From: Ceratothoa steindachneri
Taxonomy: Eukaryota; Arthropoda; Malacostraca; Isopoda; Cymothoidae
Length of the DNA: 64,000 bases
Direction: 5' to 3'
Assembly (NCBI GenBank): GCA_963969495.1
Contig: OZ018318.1
Span: forward strand, 101,237,141-101,301,140
Numbering within the stretch: position 1 is the first letter of the stretch; every line of letters begins with the position of its first letter. A program made the position numbers and the translations under genes. This document shows positions 1-10,930 of this stretch, piece after piece. The notes under the pieces were generated by a model. The model saw nothing but the letters and a program-made list of their open reading frames with translations, was not told where the DNA came from and did not search any database.

Positions 1-473
1 AAAGGTGAGGAACCCCTCGTCCGCAGGCGAAATTTCTCCCGCGCTTAAATCTGAACCCACTCGCGTTCGGCTGACAAAATGCGATATAAGAAAATTTAAT
101 TAAATTTAGACAATTATACTCTTTGGTGTCTTTGTTTTTTGTAATTACAACTGTTAGAAATATCAGGTTAGATACCTTTATTAAATTATATTTCAATCAA
201 GGTTACTTAGTTTGAGGGATTAGGTACATATCTAGAAATATGTATGCCGCAAAGGTTTAATGCCCATACAATTCGTCCTTGCTACTTGCAGTATGAGGTA
301 TGGCAGTCATCCCTGCTCCTTGGGAAATCCTCTGACTGCCTACAAGTAGTTCTGGGCAGTTTTACCACCATCATTACGTTATTAAGAGTAGCCCTGGGGA
401 TCTTTCGAAGAAACCCTGGGGCCACAAGGGTTATGGTGAACCATGTCCTTTCCACTTGCGAAGATTCGAGCAC
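1..473. other. No recognisable gene
   Basis: I see no coding region, RNA gene or clear element here. The sequence is moderately A+T rich; short open frames on both strands overlap each other and resemble no family I know. Confidence 0.5.
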
Positions 474-560
474 TACTGCTTTCAAGATTCGAAGGATTAC
501 TGCTTTCAAGATTCGAAGGACTACTGCTTTCCAGATTCGAAGGACTACTGTTTTCATGAT
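474..560. repeat. 24-bp minisatellite, about 3.5 copies
   Basis: A unit containing ACTGCTTTC and GATTCGAAGGA repeats with a 24-bp period. Because 24 is a multiple of three, short open frames run through it on both strands and yield repeated peptide motifs; these are by-products. The 561-831 stretch that follows is A+T rich with nothing recognisable. Confidence 0.8.
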
Positions 561-831
561 AAGTTAAATCATGACCAACAGCTCTAACATTTGCCTTCAA
601 TAAATATCCAAATCAACAACCATGAATCTCTGGAATCTGCAGAATATTCAATTATTCCAACCACGTTGATTTTAATTTAGATTTTTTTCAATTAACTACA
701 GTTGTCAATTAAAAAACTTTAAGTCTGTGTTGGTATTATTAACTTAAATATCTTTAGAATTGGTATCAAATACATTTTGGTGGTAATAAATAATTACTAT
801 TCGTTGGTGAACTTTTACCTCGTTTTTAAGT

Positions 832-837
832 AATATA

Positions 838-919
<82 letters not shown>
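832..919. repeat. (TA)n microsatellite at the 3' end of a non-LTR copy
   Basis: A nearly pure (TA)n tract. It abuts the 3' end of the minus-strand non-LTR retrotransposon copy A/B. Copy D has its 3' end against another (TA)n tract at 59872-59990, at a homologous position, so the tract may be the element's own tail. Confidence 0.9.
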
Positions 920-921
<2 letters not shown>

Positions 922-1634
922 GTGAGCAGCTTTTCTTCTATACATGTTTTGTTAACGACCGGGTGGCATTGATGTAAATTTTTTCCCATTCATTTTGCCT
1001 CCTTTAGCGACGAGGTTGTAGTTGTCTGGTGGTCGTGAGCAGCAAAGAATGAAGTTCGTGATTGATTGATTGTGGGAAGGAGGTGAGTACGTGCGTGTGA
1101 GAGATAGTGGTGTACAAGAATGATAGGGGAGGAAAGGTGAAGAGTAAGGAAGTTGCCTGACGATCAGGTTAATCTCTTTCATGTTAATATCATTGTTTTT
1201 TTTATTTTTTGTTTTAATGTGATTACATATATTTACATGTACACATATACATGCATATATATGTATGAGTTTGGCATTCAAGCCTTTGAATTCGTTTATT
1301 TGTATTTTCCTTTTATGTTCTTGACGTATACTTGGTTAAGTGTTTATTCACTGTTGTTAAAGTGTATTTCTAACGTTTCTATTTTTTTTTTAGTTACTAG
1401 TTAGTTTTTGTTTCCATCGTACTGCTTTGTATTGATGTGATTGTGTTTGATGTGGTTGTTTTTGTTATCGTTTCTGATGTTTATTTGTTGTGTTCTTTGT
1501 ACATAAGTACTATCTTCTTGTTGTTGTTTTTCCTTCTTCCTGTTTCCTCTTGTTTATTTTTGTATCTTCTTGTGTTGAGTTTATCTTGTTCCGGTTTTTA
1601 GTCTAATTCGGTCAGGTATTTTCATTGCGGGTTG
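920..1634 (-). other. 3' untranslated region of non-LTR copy A/B
   Basis: This stretch lies downstream of the reverse transcriptase C-terminus on the minus strand. It aligns by eye with the region after ORF2 of copy D: GCATTCAAGCCTTT occurs near 1274 here and near 60540 there, TGCCTCCTTTA near 998 and near 60237, and a GCAG...TTTCTT...TTTTGTT block occurs just before each (TA)n tract. No coding potential is evident. The match supports one retrotransposon family with a conserved 3' region ending in (TA)n. Confidence 0.6.
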
Positions 1635-2302
1635 TCATTTTGGTCGAGATTGGACAACTTCATTTCCAAGCTTGCTGGCGTTGTTTGGGAATCTTGCATG
1701 ACATGGATTTCGTTGATTTCCATCTAGGAGTGCTCTGATCTCGTCGGTGGTATTAAATGTAATTTTATCTTTCATGGCTTCTGCTCTTGCTTTTAGTAGA
1801 ATGTTTAGCGATGTGATCTTAATCGCTCTGTATAATTCTTCTACTTTCTTCCTTTCCCTTCTGCGTGTGTTTGGTATAATATACACGCACTTGTACTGTA
1901 TTCTTTGCAATTCTTTTCGTGCCGTATTTGAGACAATAAAGAAAGTTGCTGAAGGGTAAATTAGAATTGATCTTAAAAGAGCCATGTATATCTTACTTTT
2001 ATTCCTCGTGTTTAGATTTATAAAAGTGTAGAGGGTTCTGGCTGCCGATTTTCGCTTTCTGGACCTGATCTGAGACGTGCTTCCTGTACCCAGTAGAAGT
2101 AATTTTCATTCCGAGTACATTGCACTCATCCGTGTAGGGATAACGTGTATCTCTCACTCTCACATCTGCTAATTTAGTTCCACCCAGCGGGACAATTTTA
2201 AATTTGTCACCATTGGTTCGGAGGTACCATTTCTTTTCGTAGTCGTTGATGTTTCTTATCTCCTCGGCAGTCATGCGAGCTTGCATAGGCGTATTGCGAT
2301 AT
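1635..2302 (-). pseudogene. Non-LTR reverse transcriptase, C-terminal part of copy A/B
   Basis: Two adjoining minus-strand frames (2286-1999 and 1985-1635) encode the part of a Jockey-like reverse transcriptase that follows the catalytic YxDD box. Visible are the block YLRTNGDKFKIVPL, the block CNVLGMKITSTGYRKHVSD, then a thumb-like region with ELQRIQYKC (compare RLQRIQNTA in copy D). The frames are separated by a shift or stop near 1990. The fragment begins almost exactly where the fragment at 5952-9423 ends, just after FADDISQII, so I infer that the two are one element split by the 2309-5945 insertion. The element would make a replicating ribonucleoprotein in life; this copy is dead. Confidence 0.75.
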
Positions 2303-2887
2303 CCACTATAGCTATTGAGATGGGTTTAAGGACAAAACTTGCCTAGATAGCAGCCATTAAACCTTGCTATATGAATTTAAAGATAAAAAATGACTTGTAA
2401 GAGAAAACGTGATGAAGGATAACTATTTCAACCGGGAAGGTTTGAAAATCACTGAGTCAAATTTCACAAGATTTATTGAACAACAAATAATGGAATATGA
2501 CTAATTTGATAATATGGTTAATGAATATAATGTGTAGTTATATATATTTTAAATATAATGTATCATAGATAACGAATACTTGATTGGCAGCTCAAAATCG
2601 GGCGATTCCATAGTCGGGCTAGCCAGGAAAAAACAAAAATCGTTCTCATTTCTTTATTTTTAAAGATATTCACCCCAAACTTGGCATGAAGCACCCTGCA
2701 ACCAATGTACTTTGAGCTGTGAAGTTATTTTTTTATTTGACGAACAGATTCGGCGTGACGAACGAAAGTGCGACTTATTTAATAAAAAATAAAAAATAAA
2801 AACCTTATATTTATAACCGATTTTGGTTATATTCAATTGAATTTTTTTATTTAATAATGCTGTGTACAATGAGATTCTTAGATACTA

Positions 2888-3277
2888 CAGGGTGTCTACT
2901 AATATCAAATTTCAAAATTTCATAGGTTTTCCAGGTACTTAAAAAAAATAAATGGCAAAATCTAAAATTAAAACTGTAATGAAAAATGGGTATATTACAT
3001 TTAACTACAAACATATTTCAAGGTATATTCTAATAAATGAAATAAAGTAGGTAAAATCAATTAAAGAAAAAAAGAAATCCCTCCAGGGTCAACACATGAC
3101 CAATCTAGCAAACAATTCTATTTCCATTAGGTATCATTAGCTAGAGCACCGCATTTAATTTCATTTTTTTTAACTTTATAAATCTTTACATAGCCCATGG
3201 GTGAGTACCGACTATATTATTCTGAAATAGGTATAATAAAGTAATAGCTAGTAAAAATCTAAGGTGTGGACACCCTG
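2888..3277. mobile_element. 390-bp MITE inside the P-like element
   Basis: The ends are CAGGGTGTCTAC and, inverted, CAGGGTGTCCAC (11 of 12 bases match). TACTA flanks both sides (2883-2887 and 3278-3282); if the element is mariner-like, the true duplication may be only TA. The interior is A+T rich without coding capacity. Being inside the P-like element, it is younger than that insertion. Confidence 0.6.
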
Positions 3278-3439
3278 TACTAGTAACCACTTTCATGGTT
3301 AACCTGGATTCTAATATCTACCCTACAAAATAAAGATACATAACAAATGTCAGTGGCTATGCACACTTAAATTGACTTAGGTCTTGTTCTCACTAGAAAG
3401 TTTCTTCTTCTTGTAGTCACTTTTGCTCCTGGTAGTTTT

Positions 3440-3943
3440 CTAGGGTGCATCCGGATAACCTCTTTTTATGACTCTTCTTTTGACTCTTGCATGGGCATGA
3501 CTGTTAGCTTTTGACACCATATTTTTGCCCATGACATGGAAGAGGGACCTGGCGATGGCAGGAACAACGGTGTTGACCAGGCTGTAACCCTTTTCACAGT
3601 CCAGCAGGGACATGCAAAAGTCATTGCTCATTATTTCCTTGTAGACTCTCACGAACACTTCTTCTGAAGAGTAGGCCACCAGGAACTTGGCCTTCCCTTC
3701 GCCTGGTGTTGTAATCGCCTTGAAGACTTCCACGGCCATCATGGCCATGTGGATGCACTCGTCTGAGGGGTAGAGGAGACCGCCGCGGTCCTGGAATTCA
3801 TTCATCTCTCTGAAAATCTCTGGTAGCTTGTCAGGGTCGGCCACCTGCATTGAGGAAATAAGGGTGTTGCCTTCTACCAGAGCCTCCTGGCAAGAAAAAC
3901 ACTTTAGGAGGCTGCGGGCCTTTCTGGTTAAGTAATACACCAT
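3440..3943 (-). pseudogene. P/THAP9-like transposase, C-terminal exon or fragment
   Basis: A 167-codon minus-strand frame ends with TAG. It contains a CFSCQEAL block followed by FQDRGGLLYPSDECIH, a pattern I associate with the C-terminal half of P-element/THAP9-type transposases (a CxxC region, then a RGGL.YPSD box). The last 40 residues are basic, as expected near a nuclear localisation region. Immediately upstream of the first ATG is TTACAG, so the frame may be a 3' exon starting at a splice acceptor rather than a complete ORF. I could not identify N-terminal exons or a THAP zinc finger between here and 5308. G+C content is clearly higher than in the flanks. The alternative is an unrelated host exon; the position inside inverted repeats argues for a transposase. 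Confidence 0.5.
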
Positions 3944-4020
3944 CTGTAATCATATTAATAACAGTACAGTATTATAAATTAGATTCTATTGCTGTCTTTG
4001 AACCCATGTTTAATAAATTT

Positions 4021-4445
4021 ACCAGGCAATGGCTTCGCCACTACCCCCTACAGGGGGAGCTTGCGCTTCGCTACTAAGATTTAAATTTAAAATCTAAAAA
4101 AAAGCAGCCATGGTTAAATTTTTATAAATTTTCTGAACTTCGTCAATTATAATAATTTTAAAAAGGAACTCTAAACTAAATTTCCCCCCTTTCAAAATAT
4201 CACGTTGCTAAAATATATTTATAGAAGAAGACATATATAAAAAAATTCTGAACTTCACCATTTGGGTTTTAAAAATTTCGCAAAATTTCGATACTTATAT
4301 TTATTTATGAACTTCACCATTTTGTTTTTTTTGTATTATAAAAAATTATTATAAATAACTTTGATAAAAACCATAAGTTATAACCAAACTAAGATGAAAT
4401 TATTATTCAAATACTCAAAAAAATACCCTTCTTAAATTATAGAGT
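4021..4445. repeat. Dispersed repeat, copy 1 (inverted relative to 57845-58195)
   Basis: The sequence starting AATGGCTTCGCCAC, with CAGGGGGAGCTTGCGCTTCGC, then poly-T/A blocks and repeated TGAACTTC(A/G)(C/T)CA motifs, is present as a near complement at 57845-58195. Shared landmarks include GCAGCCATGG, the run of C before TTTCAAAATAT, and CCAAACTAAGATGAAATTA. No coding capacity or tRNA-like head is visible. It behaves as an interspersed repeat of unknown class. Confidence 0.7.
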
Positions 4446-4559
4446 TAGTGATGATGATAAACGACAATAAAATATAATTTTACCGTAATAACTAGGGTGC
4501 GTATCGTAGTCACGACTTTTAATATCACAGTTATGATAAACAGTTATCTATGGATAAAC

Positions 4560-5240
4560 AATACCATAGATTAGGATTGCACTGATATGCAAATTAGCCG
4601 ATAACCGATATATCGGCGCCGATACAAGGTTAACGAAATCAAAATAAAAAATATATATATTTGAGAATATTTTTGCCGAATGGAGGAGCTATTGCCGTAT
4701 AAAAAAAAAATGTGCTCAAGGACGTCATTTCTGACAATTTTAGACGATCGTAATCTTGTTAAGCCTAATCGTCCTCGTTTGTTTACAAACGTATACAATA
4801 CTATGAATAATAAAATCATTCGATAATAGTTAAGTTTATTGTAGCGTAAATGCACTATTAATTTAAATTAGTGTATTATTTATGTAATTATTGCTATAAC
4901 TTTTAAGTTATTTTAGAGATTAACGCGTGCATTGTGAGGCTTAAGGCTAAGTTTGCAATTTCTAGATCATTATAGCGTCCCTCCCCAAGCAACATTTATG
5001 TATCATATGCTGGCTTCCCTTATTTAACACACATTATAACTTATTTACTTAAATAGCAGGAGCCAAATCTTCACTACTTACAAGTACTAGAGCTAACAGG
5101 CCTACAACGGAAAATAAATACAATTAACTTATGATTTCCTAACTTCCAAGATGGCAGCAGCGTCTCACCCAAAGTAAATCGTAATAATGACTGGAATCGC
5201 CCCCTGGCGGGCATAGCGGCAAACAACCACGCTGACTTAT
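4560..5240. other. Interior of the P-like element, no clear gene
   Basis: A segment with CCGATAACCGATATATCGGC near 4600 resembles the CGATATATCGGC motifs found at ends of some hAT MITEs, but I could not pair it with a second end. The 5' part of the transposase gene would be expected here on the minus strand, yet no convincing frame is present, so the element is probably defective. Confidence 0.35.
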
Positions 5241-5309
5241 CGCCCGACTATGGAAGTAGCAGAATCCGGAATTTGGTGAAGCTACCAATCAAGTATTCGT
5301 TATCTATGA

Positions 5310-5411
<102 letters not shown>

Positions 5412-5951
5412 AATATAGGGAAATGGCCGATGATTATATTGTTAAGAGGAATAAGCTATATAAGGTGATATTATAGTGAATAAGATATGAAATATGGGGG
5501 ATTTATATAAAATATAGTATAGTACTACCACGACGTTTTTGAAGTCATAAATTAGGGGAACTGGAATTCAAAGGAAGGAATTGCACTTTGAATATTTTTA
5601 ACAAATATTTTTAGACCTTTGTATACACTGATGATTAATTAAGGAGCTAATTCTTACTGACCTTGATGGAGCACTGCTGAGATACAAGTGATCGTTACAA
5701 TGCGCTCCAGACTCGGGGAAATGGGAAAGTCTATTCTGATTGGTTAATTTCGAATTGGATGGAACAAAGGTTTTGATTGGTTGGTGTTTGTGAGGAGTCG
5801 TACTTTGATTTTGAGGTATCCGTATTGATATCAAAGGTTGTACAAAAATGGATTTGGGGCGAGATGCATAATTTTCTCAGACGGGAAATTGCCAACTGCC
5901 TCTTTACGAAGTTTGTAGGAGCTTGCAAAGATGTCAGCTGCTACACCACTA

Positions 5952-8560
5952 ATGATGATTTGACTTATATCGTCAGCGAATTGATTCCAGGGGTTGCTGG
6001 GCTCGGGCATGTCGGCAGTATATATATAGAGTATAAAGTCGGTGAGAGGCACCCGCCTTGGGACATTCCTGCCCGCAACGGAAAGAGGGGACCATCCGTG
6101 TTTTCCATACTGATATATGCTGATCTCTCCATGACTTAGTCACAGAGGATCTTCTCGATCTGTAGGTTAAGAACCAGTTGTAAGATTTTATATTGCATAC
6201 CCCTTATCCAGACTTTATTAAATGCCTTGGATACGTCTCTACATACGATGTCGATATAACTCCGAGCCTTTTTCGCTTGTGAAATTTTCTCCGTGATGAT
6301 ACTTATTGCCATCTTGGTGCTTCTTTTCTTCCTGAAGCCGTATTGCTGGTTGTTGTAAAGCGAGTTCTCCTCTCTCCAAGTGATCGACGAGTCTTCTATT
6401 CAGGATCTTCTCAAAGAATTTTTCCCAAATTCCCAGAAGGGATATTGGGCGATAGCTTTTCTTTCTCGTCGGGGGTTTCCCAGGCTTGACAATAAAGATC
6501 ATCTTTGACGATTTGTATGCGTCGGGAAAGTAGCCTACATTAAAGCAGGCGTTAAAGGTATTGAGCTTAGCTTTCCGTAAGCATCTCGGTGCCTTGACGA
6601 AGTTGAGCTTCGTCAGCCCCGACCGACCTGGTGCTCTTTGTTTAAAGGCTTAAAGTGCGCTTTCTAGTTCTTTAGCGTCACCTCCTCCTCTTCTTCTTTT
6701 CCCCTGATCACTTGGTGGTACGGATACGTCCTAACTATGATCTCATTTAGCTCATCTATTATTTGATTATTCTCAAAGTCAACGTCGAAGTCTTCATTTT
6801 CTTCTTCGCTGATCTTGAAAATCTGTTCCCAGTGTTCTCTGAGAATCTCCTATATTTAATTTTCTTCCACTTTTAGTTCGCCGTTGGTATCTTTGAGCTC
6901 TATTTTTTTTCTTTCTGGGGCATTCCTCTAAGTCTTCTGAACTTTGCCCAGAATTCATTAGGAGTTACTTCGCTATCAAGTTCTTTGATAGCCTCGTTCC
7001 ACCTTTGTTCCTGCTGTTCGTAGATTAGAATTTTCAGTTTTTATTTTACTTCCCTTGTACGGTACATTATTTCACGGGAAGTTCTCGTGGTGATGCTTCT
7101 TTGATACAAATCTTTCAGTTGATGGTGAAAACCTTTCATGTGAGCAGTCCATTTATACGCAGATATTACTCGGTACGCAGTGTTGGGAATGGACTGTCTG
7201 TCCGCCTCTATTAGCTGGTCCTCCAGCCTTCCCACTTCCTCATCAATCTCCTCGAGCGTTGCTTCATCCAGATTTGTTGGGATATAGTTTCTGAGCAAGC
7301 GCTCGTAATTATCCCAATTAACCTTGTAGTTATTTCTTTGTGCGGGCTGGAATTAATATAGGGTTTACTTTTATTTGTAGGTTAATCCCTACATGGTCGC
7401 GACAAGGAATAATCCCAGGGGTCATGAGATAATTGGAAGGGAGTAGGAAATTGGCCAAGGAGATGTCAGGCTCGGTGGCTGATCTTCCCGTGATGAAAGT
7501 TGGAAAGTCGGGTCCCAGTCTCTGGACGATGTTCCTGTCCAAGAGGGTATCCAAGCATCTACCTATTCCATTTGAACGAGTATAACTGGATGCTGCACAT
7601 CGTGCGTTCAGATTTTCCATCAGAATGGTGGACACCCTTCGCCCGAATATACTCGTGATGGTTGGTTTGGTAAATAGTCTCGTCTTTTCGGGGGTTGGTA
7701 TCTCGCGGCGATGACCATTTTCCCCAGGCTCATGTCTACCTCAATAGCGAGGTATGACTCTTTTAAGTTCCTGAGATGCTTGTATTTGATTCCCTTTTTA
7801 CCGCTATGGCTGCTCCGTCGAATCGTTCTTGTTAGTGGTATACCGTCAACAATTCGTAGTTCTATATTTTCATAAGTTCACTATTAGTGTTGACTCCGTG
7901 TTCTGAAATTTTGATTATATCGGCATCGATGGTTCTAAAAATGTTTCCGTACTGCACTCTTTTTGTTATCCATCGGTATTAATACTTAAAATTCTTAGGG
8001 GTTGTCTCTATGCATGGTTAGATGTTAATCTATCTCTTTTGGATTCTTGGGTCCCTATTAGAGACTGCCTTTGGAGGTGGATAGTTAGGTTTTTCCTCCG
8101 CGATTATTTCCATGGGTTTTCTTATTGTTTTTGTTTTTCTTTATGGGGCTGGATTTATTTTTACCTGCTTCTTGATGCTCTTTTCGATCTAGTGTTGTGT
8201 ACAGGCTCGCTTTCCTCTTCTGATTCGAATTGTGAGTTATTAGGAATGGTCTCTTCTTCCTGGGTCCCATCTGATTCTTCCTTCAGGTGTTACCTGCTTC
8301 TCGTCGGCACTTTCTGTGGTTGAGATTTTGGGTTGGGCGACTGCCATGCTTAAAATCTTTGCCTAATCTGGGCTTTAGGCACCTTAGCTATCGGCAAATT
8401 GTTCGCTTGAGGCATTGAGTTCAGCTACTTTTCGTAGCATCCTAGTGTCCCCATCTTCGTGATGTGAGCGTAACTTATACAAGTTAGAATTTTCGCGCTC
8501 ATCTCACTGTTCAGGTTTGTCGTGGGGGTCATAATTTGAGATGTGGTTTTTGATGCGGCC
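5952..8560 (-). pseudogene. Non-LTR ORF2 (endonuclease and reverse transcriptase), copy A/B
   Basis: Read on the minus strand, fragments appear in the order of a Jockey-like ORF2. An APE endonuclease part (7635-7330) has ENLNARC, where the usual GDLNAR would stand, so a catalytic Asp is changed; its later box reads RDH instead of SDH. A linker (7298-7041) follows, then the finger region (6502-6239, YRPISLLGIWEKFFEKILNR) and the palm box QFADDISQII (near 5955-5980). Several stops and frameshifts separate these pieces. The element's product would nick DNA and prime reverse transcription on it; this copy cannot. It matches copy C (12080-14446) closely in protein blocks such as LDTL-DRNIVQR. The remaining C-terminus is at 1635-2302. 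Confidence 0.8.
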
Positions 8561-8599
8561 GCTTAGCTCTAGTTGCTTCGGGTTCGCGCATCCTCTTCT

Positions 8600-9423
8600 T
8601 TTCTTCTTATTATTTATTTTCGCCTTAGGCATTTTAGGGCCATGGTTCTGTGTTCGCCGCCACAGTTTAGGCATTTTGGGGGGATTGAAACACAGTCTTT
8701 AAATCGATGGCCCTCTTGGCCGCACTCCGAATACATCTTCTTATCCTTGTTCGTGCAGTTGAAGCTGGTGATTTTCAAGCTTTTAACTGGAGAAACAAAT
8801 TTGGATGTTGTGAAACTTCTCCTGTTCAATGTTTTCAGATGGGATTCTCATGTTAAATACAAGAATTGCCTCAGTCTTGGCTTTTGTAGCCATCTCCGTG
8901 GTCTCGAATTGTATTTTGAAAACATGGGTGTGGTTGTTAAATTTAATGAGTTCTTTAATTTTGGCCCATGAGTGGTTCGTCTCTATTTCATTTTTTATTT
9001 CCTCAGTTGGTCGTTCCCTAATCCAACTTTCAATCTTACGACATACAATGCTACGATTTGCCGCCACTTGTATGTGTGTGTGGGAGGGGGGGGGGGGGGG
9101 GGGCAGGGGCTCCGTGCTGCTTTTCGTCCATTTTTTTTCGGTGAGGTTGCTCCTTTCGATGATAGGAGCTCTTCAACGTCCTTTGTGTTCGCACATAATG
9201 CAATATAGCCGCTACCCAATTCTATTAGGCGAATTATGGTGACTTTTAATTCGGCGAAGAGGAGTTGACATATCTCACTTTTGGCCGGGAATGCTTGGCC
9301 AGGGAGAGCCCTAAGGATGACTCTCTTGGTGGTATCTATCTCCCCAGAGGGGTGAGGGTGGGAATCCTTGATCCTTGTTGATTCTTTTCTTTTTTCTGGT
9401 CTTCTTTCTTGAGGTGTGTTATA
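8600..9423 (-). pseudogene. Non-LTR ORF1 (nucleocapsid-like), copy A/B
   Basis: Overlapping minus-strand frames encode a Gag-like ORF1 protein. The frame up to 9423 contains TKRVILRALPGQAFPAKS and GSGYIALCANTKDVEELL, matching the ORF1 of copy C. A later frame (8829-8614) has two zinc-knuckle boxes: one reads YSECGQEGHRFKDC (first Cys replaced by Tyr) and the second CLNCGGEHRTMALKC is complete. Such knuckles bind element RNA. The G run at 9087-9103 lies where the frame breaks, which suggests slippage. The N-terminus is cut off by the MITE at 9424-9928. Confidence 0.75.
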
Positions 9424-9928
9424 CTGAGTTGGCAAAAAAAACAAATTTTGAAAAAGCCCAATAAAACCCGGGTTTTATTCTGTTTTTTTTTATCATGGTT
9501 TTTTTCCAAAAACAAAAGCTAAAAGCATTAGAATAACATAAAAAAGAATAGCTATCTCTATTTCTATATAATATTAATAATTAATCAGTTTCATAATTAT
9601 ATTATAGTAAGAACATATCACAGTAACAGATCACTGATCGAGAATTGTGGGTACCCATGATAGCCATAACCTGTAGAAGGAGAGATGAATTATTATGAGT
9701 CAGTATCAGCGAAATAATCTTAATTTGATACAGATTTGTTGAAATTATAAACATAAATATGAATTTCAAATAAAATAATGATAAGTAGCATTCATTTCTT
9801 GATAAAAAATGTAATTTTGCAAAAAAACAAAAAACCTGTTTTTTTTCAAATTTCATTTGAAAAAGACCCCCAAACCCCGGTAATAAAACCCGGGTTTTTT
9901 AGGGCTGTTTTTTTTATTTGCCAACCCT
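9424..9928. mobile_element. 505-bp hAT-type MITE with 8-bp target duplication
   Basis: The octamer GTGTTATA lies directly on both sides (9416-9423 and 9929-9936). The ends are CTGAGTTGGCAAA and, inverted, CAGGGTTGGCAAA. Subterminal blocks with AAAACCCGGGTTTT occur near both ends in inverted arrangement. An 8-bp duplication and CAGGGTTGG-like ends fit the hAT superfamily. The interior has no transposase. It is inserted in ORF1 of copy A/B, so it is younger than that element. Confidence 0.85.
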
Positions 9929-9936
9929 GGTGTTAT

Positions 9937-10930
9937 ATAAATGAAAGTTTTTTATGAGTGATGTATTGTGTGTGAAAGAGTGGTTTGAAAATTCAGAAAG
10001 AGGTGTCCCCCGCCGTAATGCGACCCCGTTAACCCGCGAACCAAACTGCAGATGAAGGGATGAATGAATGGTGATGAAAGGATGGACCCGGGAAGGGATG
10101 AGTTATAGCGAACTTGATCATGGATGAAGGCTGAATAAACTGCCTCCACCCGGTGGTGCCGCCTCCTTGGAGGTTTTTTAATTCGCCACTGCTTCCTCCA
10201 TAGCATAGAGACGGAGACCGACGGGTGGTCCGAACGATATAGTGAGACATAGAGTCACACGGGACTAAAAAAAAGAAATAGTACAATTCAAAAGAGAGTC
10301 AAATAACACAAAATGAGGGCTTAAAATCCCCCATTCCTCCTGATCATGAACCAACGCGGGAACTCGCCTGAGCTATCTATCATGCATTAATTTCGTCCTA
10401 ACTATGCCCGTCACTTGATACGGACATAAGTATGGACCCATGAGGAAACTGGTTTGTAGAATAGCTCATAGTGGAAACATGGAGGGCCAAAGATAATTCC
10501 GTTATGGGACTTAATTGCAACCTTCGGGGGTGGAGTTATTTCCACACCAGAGGGCCCGATTAAGAGCACAAAGGAAAGAGCCCGTTTCTGTTCACGTTGG
10601 AAGCAGTTATGATGAAAGAAACTCGAGAGGTGGTGGCAGCATGGTAGTGACAATTGATTCGGCCACTACTTCCATAAAGTCCACCATGATTCACCCCTCT
10701 AGAGGAGCCCAACTGGATCCATCTATTCTTCATCCCCGCAGTTCTTGAGCGGGGAACCAATTGGATAATGGGCGGGAGTTCTCAATTATAAAATCCAGTT
10801 CTAACCAAACGATTCTTCATATATTCTAATTTACTTTTTCACTAATTACGGTTTGCATACTTAATACATATAATTACACAATTAATAACATTTTAAGAAA
10901 GGAGAAAGACCAGGAGGACCCGCAACAAAC
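9937..10930. other. Facing 5' regions of two non-LTR copies
   Basis: This spacer separates minus-strand copy A/B from plus-strand copy C. The left half (10000-10270, read on the minus strand) and the right half (10620-10750, plus strand) share a loosely similar string of blocks (GG-GGCA-CA, CCATGAT, CATCCCTTC/CATCCCCGC). This would fit two diverged 5' untranslated regions. No separate gene is seen. Confidence 0.35.

Larger units (their letters stand above)
2564..5308. mobile_element. P-superfamily-like DNA transposon with intact ends
   Basis: The 2745-bp element has terminal inverted repeats of about 29 bp with one mismatch, beginning CATAGATAACGAATAC at 2564 and, inverted, at 5308. The 7-bp sequence AATGTAT flanks both ends directly (2557-2563 and 5309-5315). 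A second, subterminal inverted repeat, TTCCATAGTCGGGC, lies at 2606-2619 and, inverted, at 5242-5255. Terminal plus subterminal inverted repeats and ends starting with CAT are known traits of P elements, whose duplication is usually 8 bp. The minus-strand ORF at 3440-3943 looks like the C-terminal part of a P/THAP9-like transposase. A MITE (2888-3277) and a dispersed repeat (4021-4445) lie inside. The superfamily call is inference; the ends are seen directly. Confidence 0.7.

Noticed and set aside
8039..8323. A Phe/Leu/Ser-rich plus-strand frame
   Set aside because: It is the antisense of the decayed ORF1-ORF2 region of copy A/B and matches nothing known.
10515..10748. A 77-residue plus-strand frame with an opposite-strand 66-residue frame
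   Set aside because: Both are short, overlap antisense and lie in the presumed 5' region of a retrotransposon; no motif.
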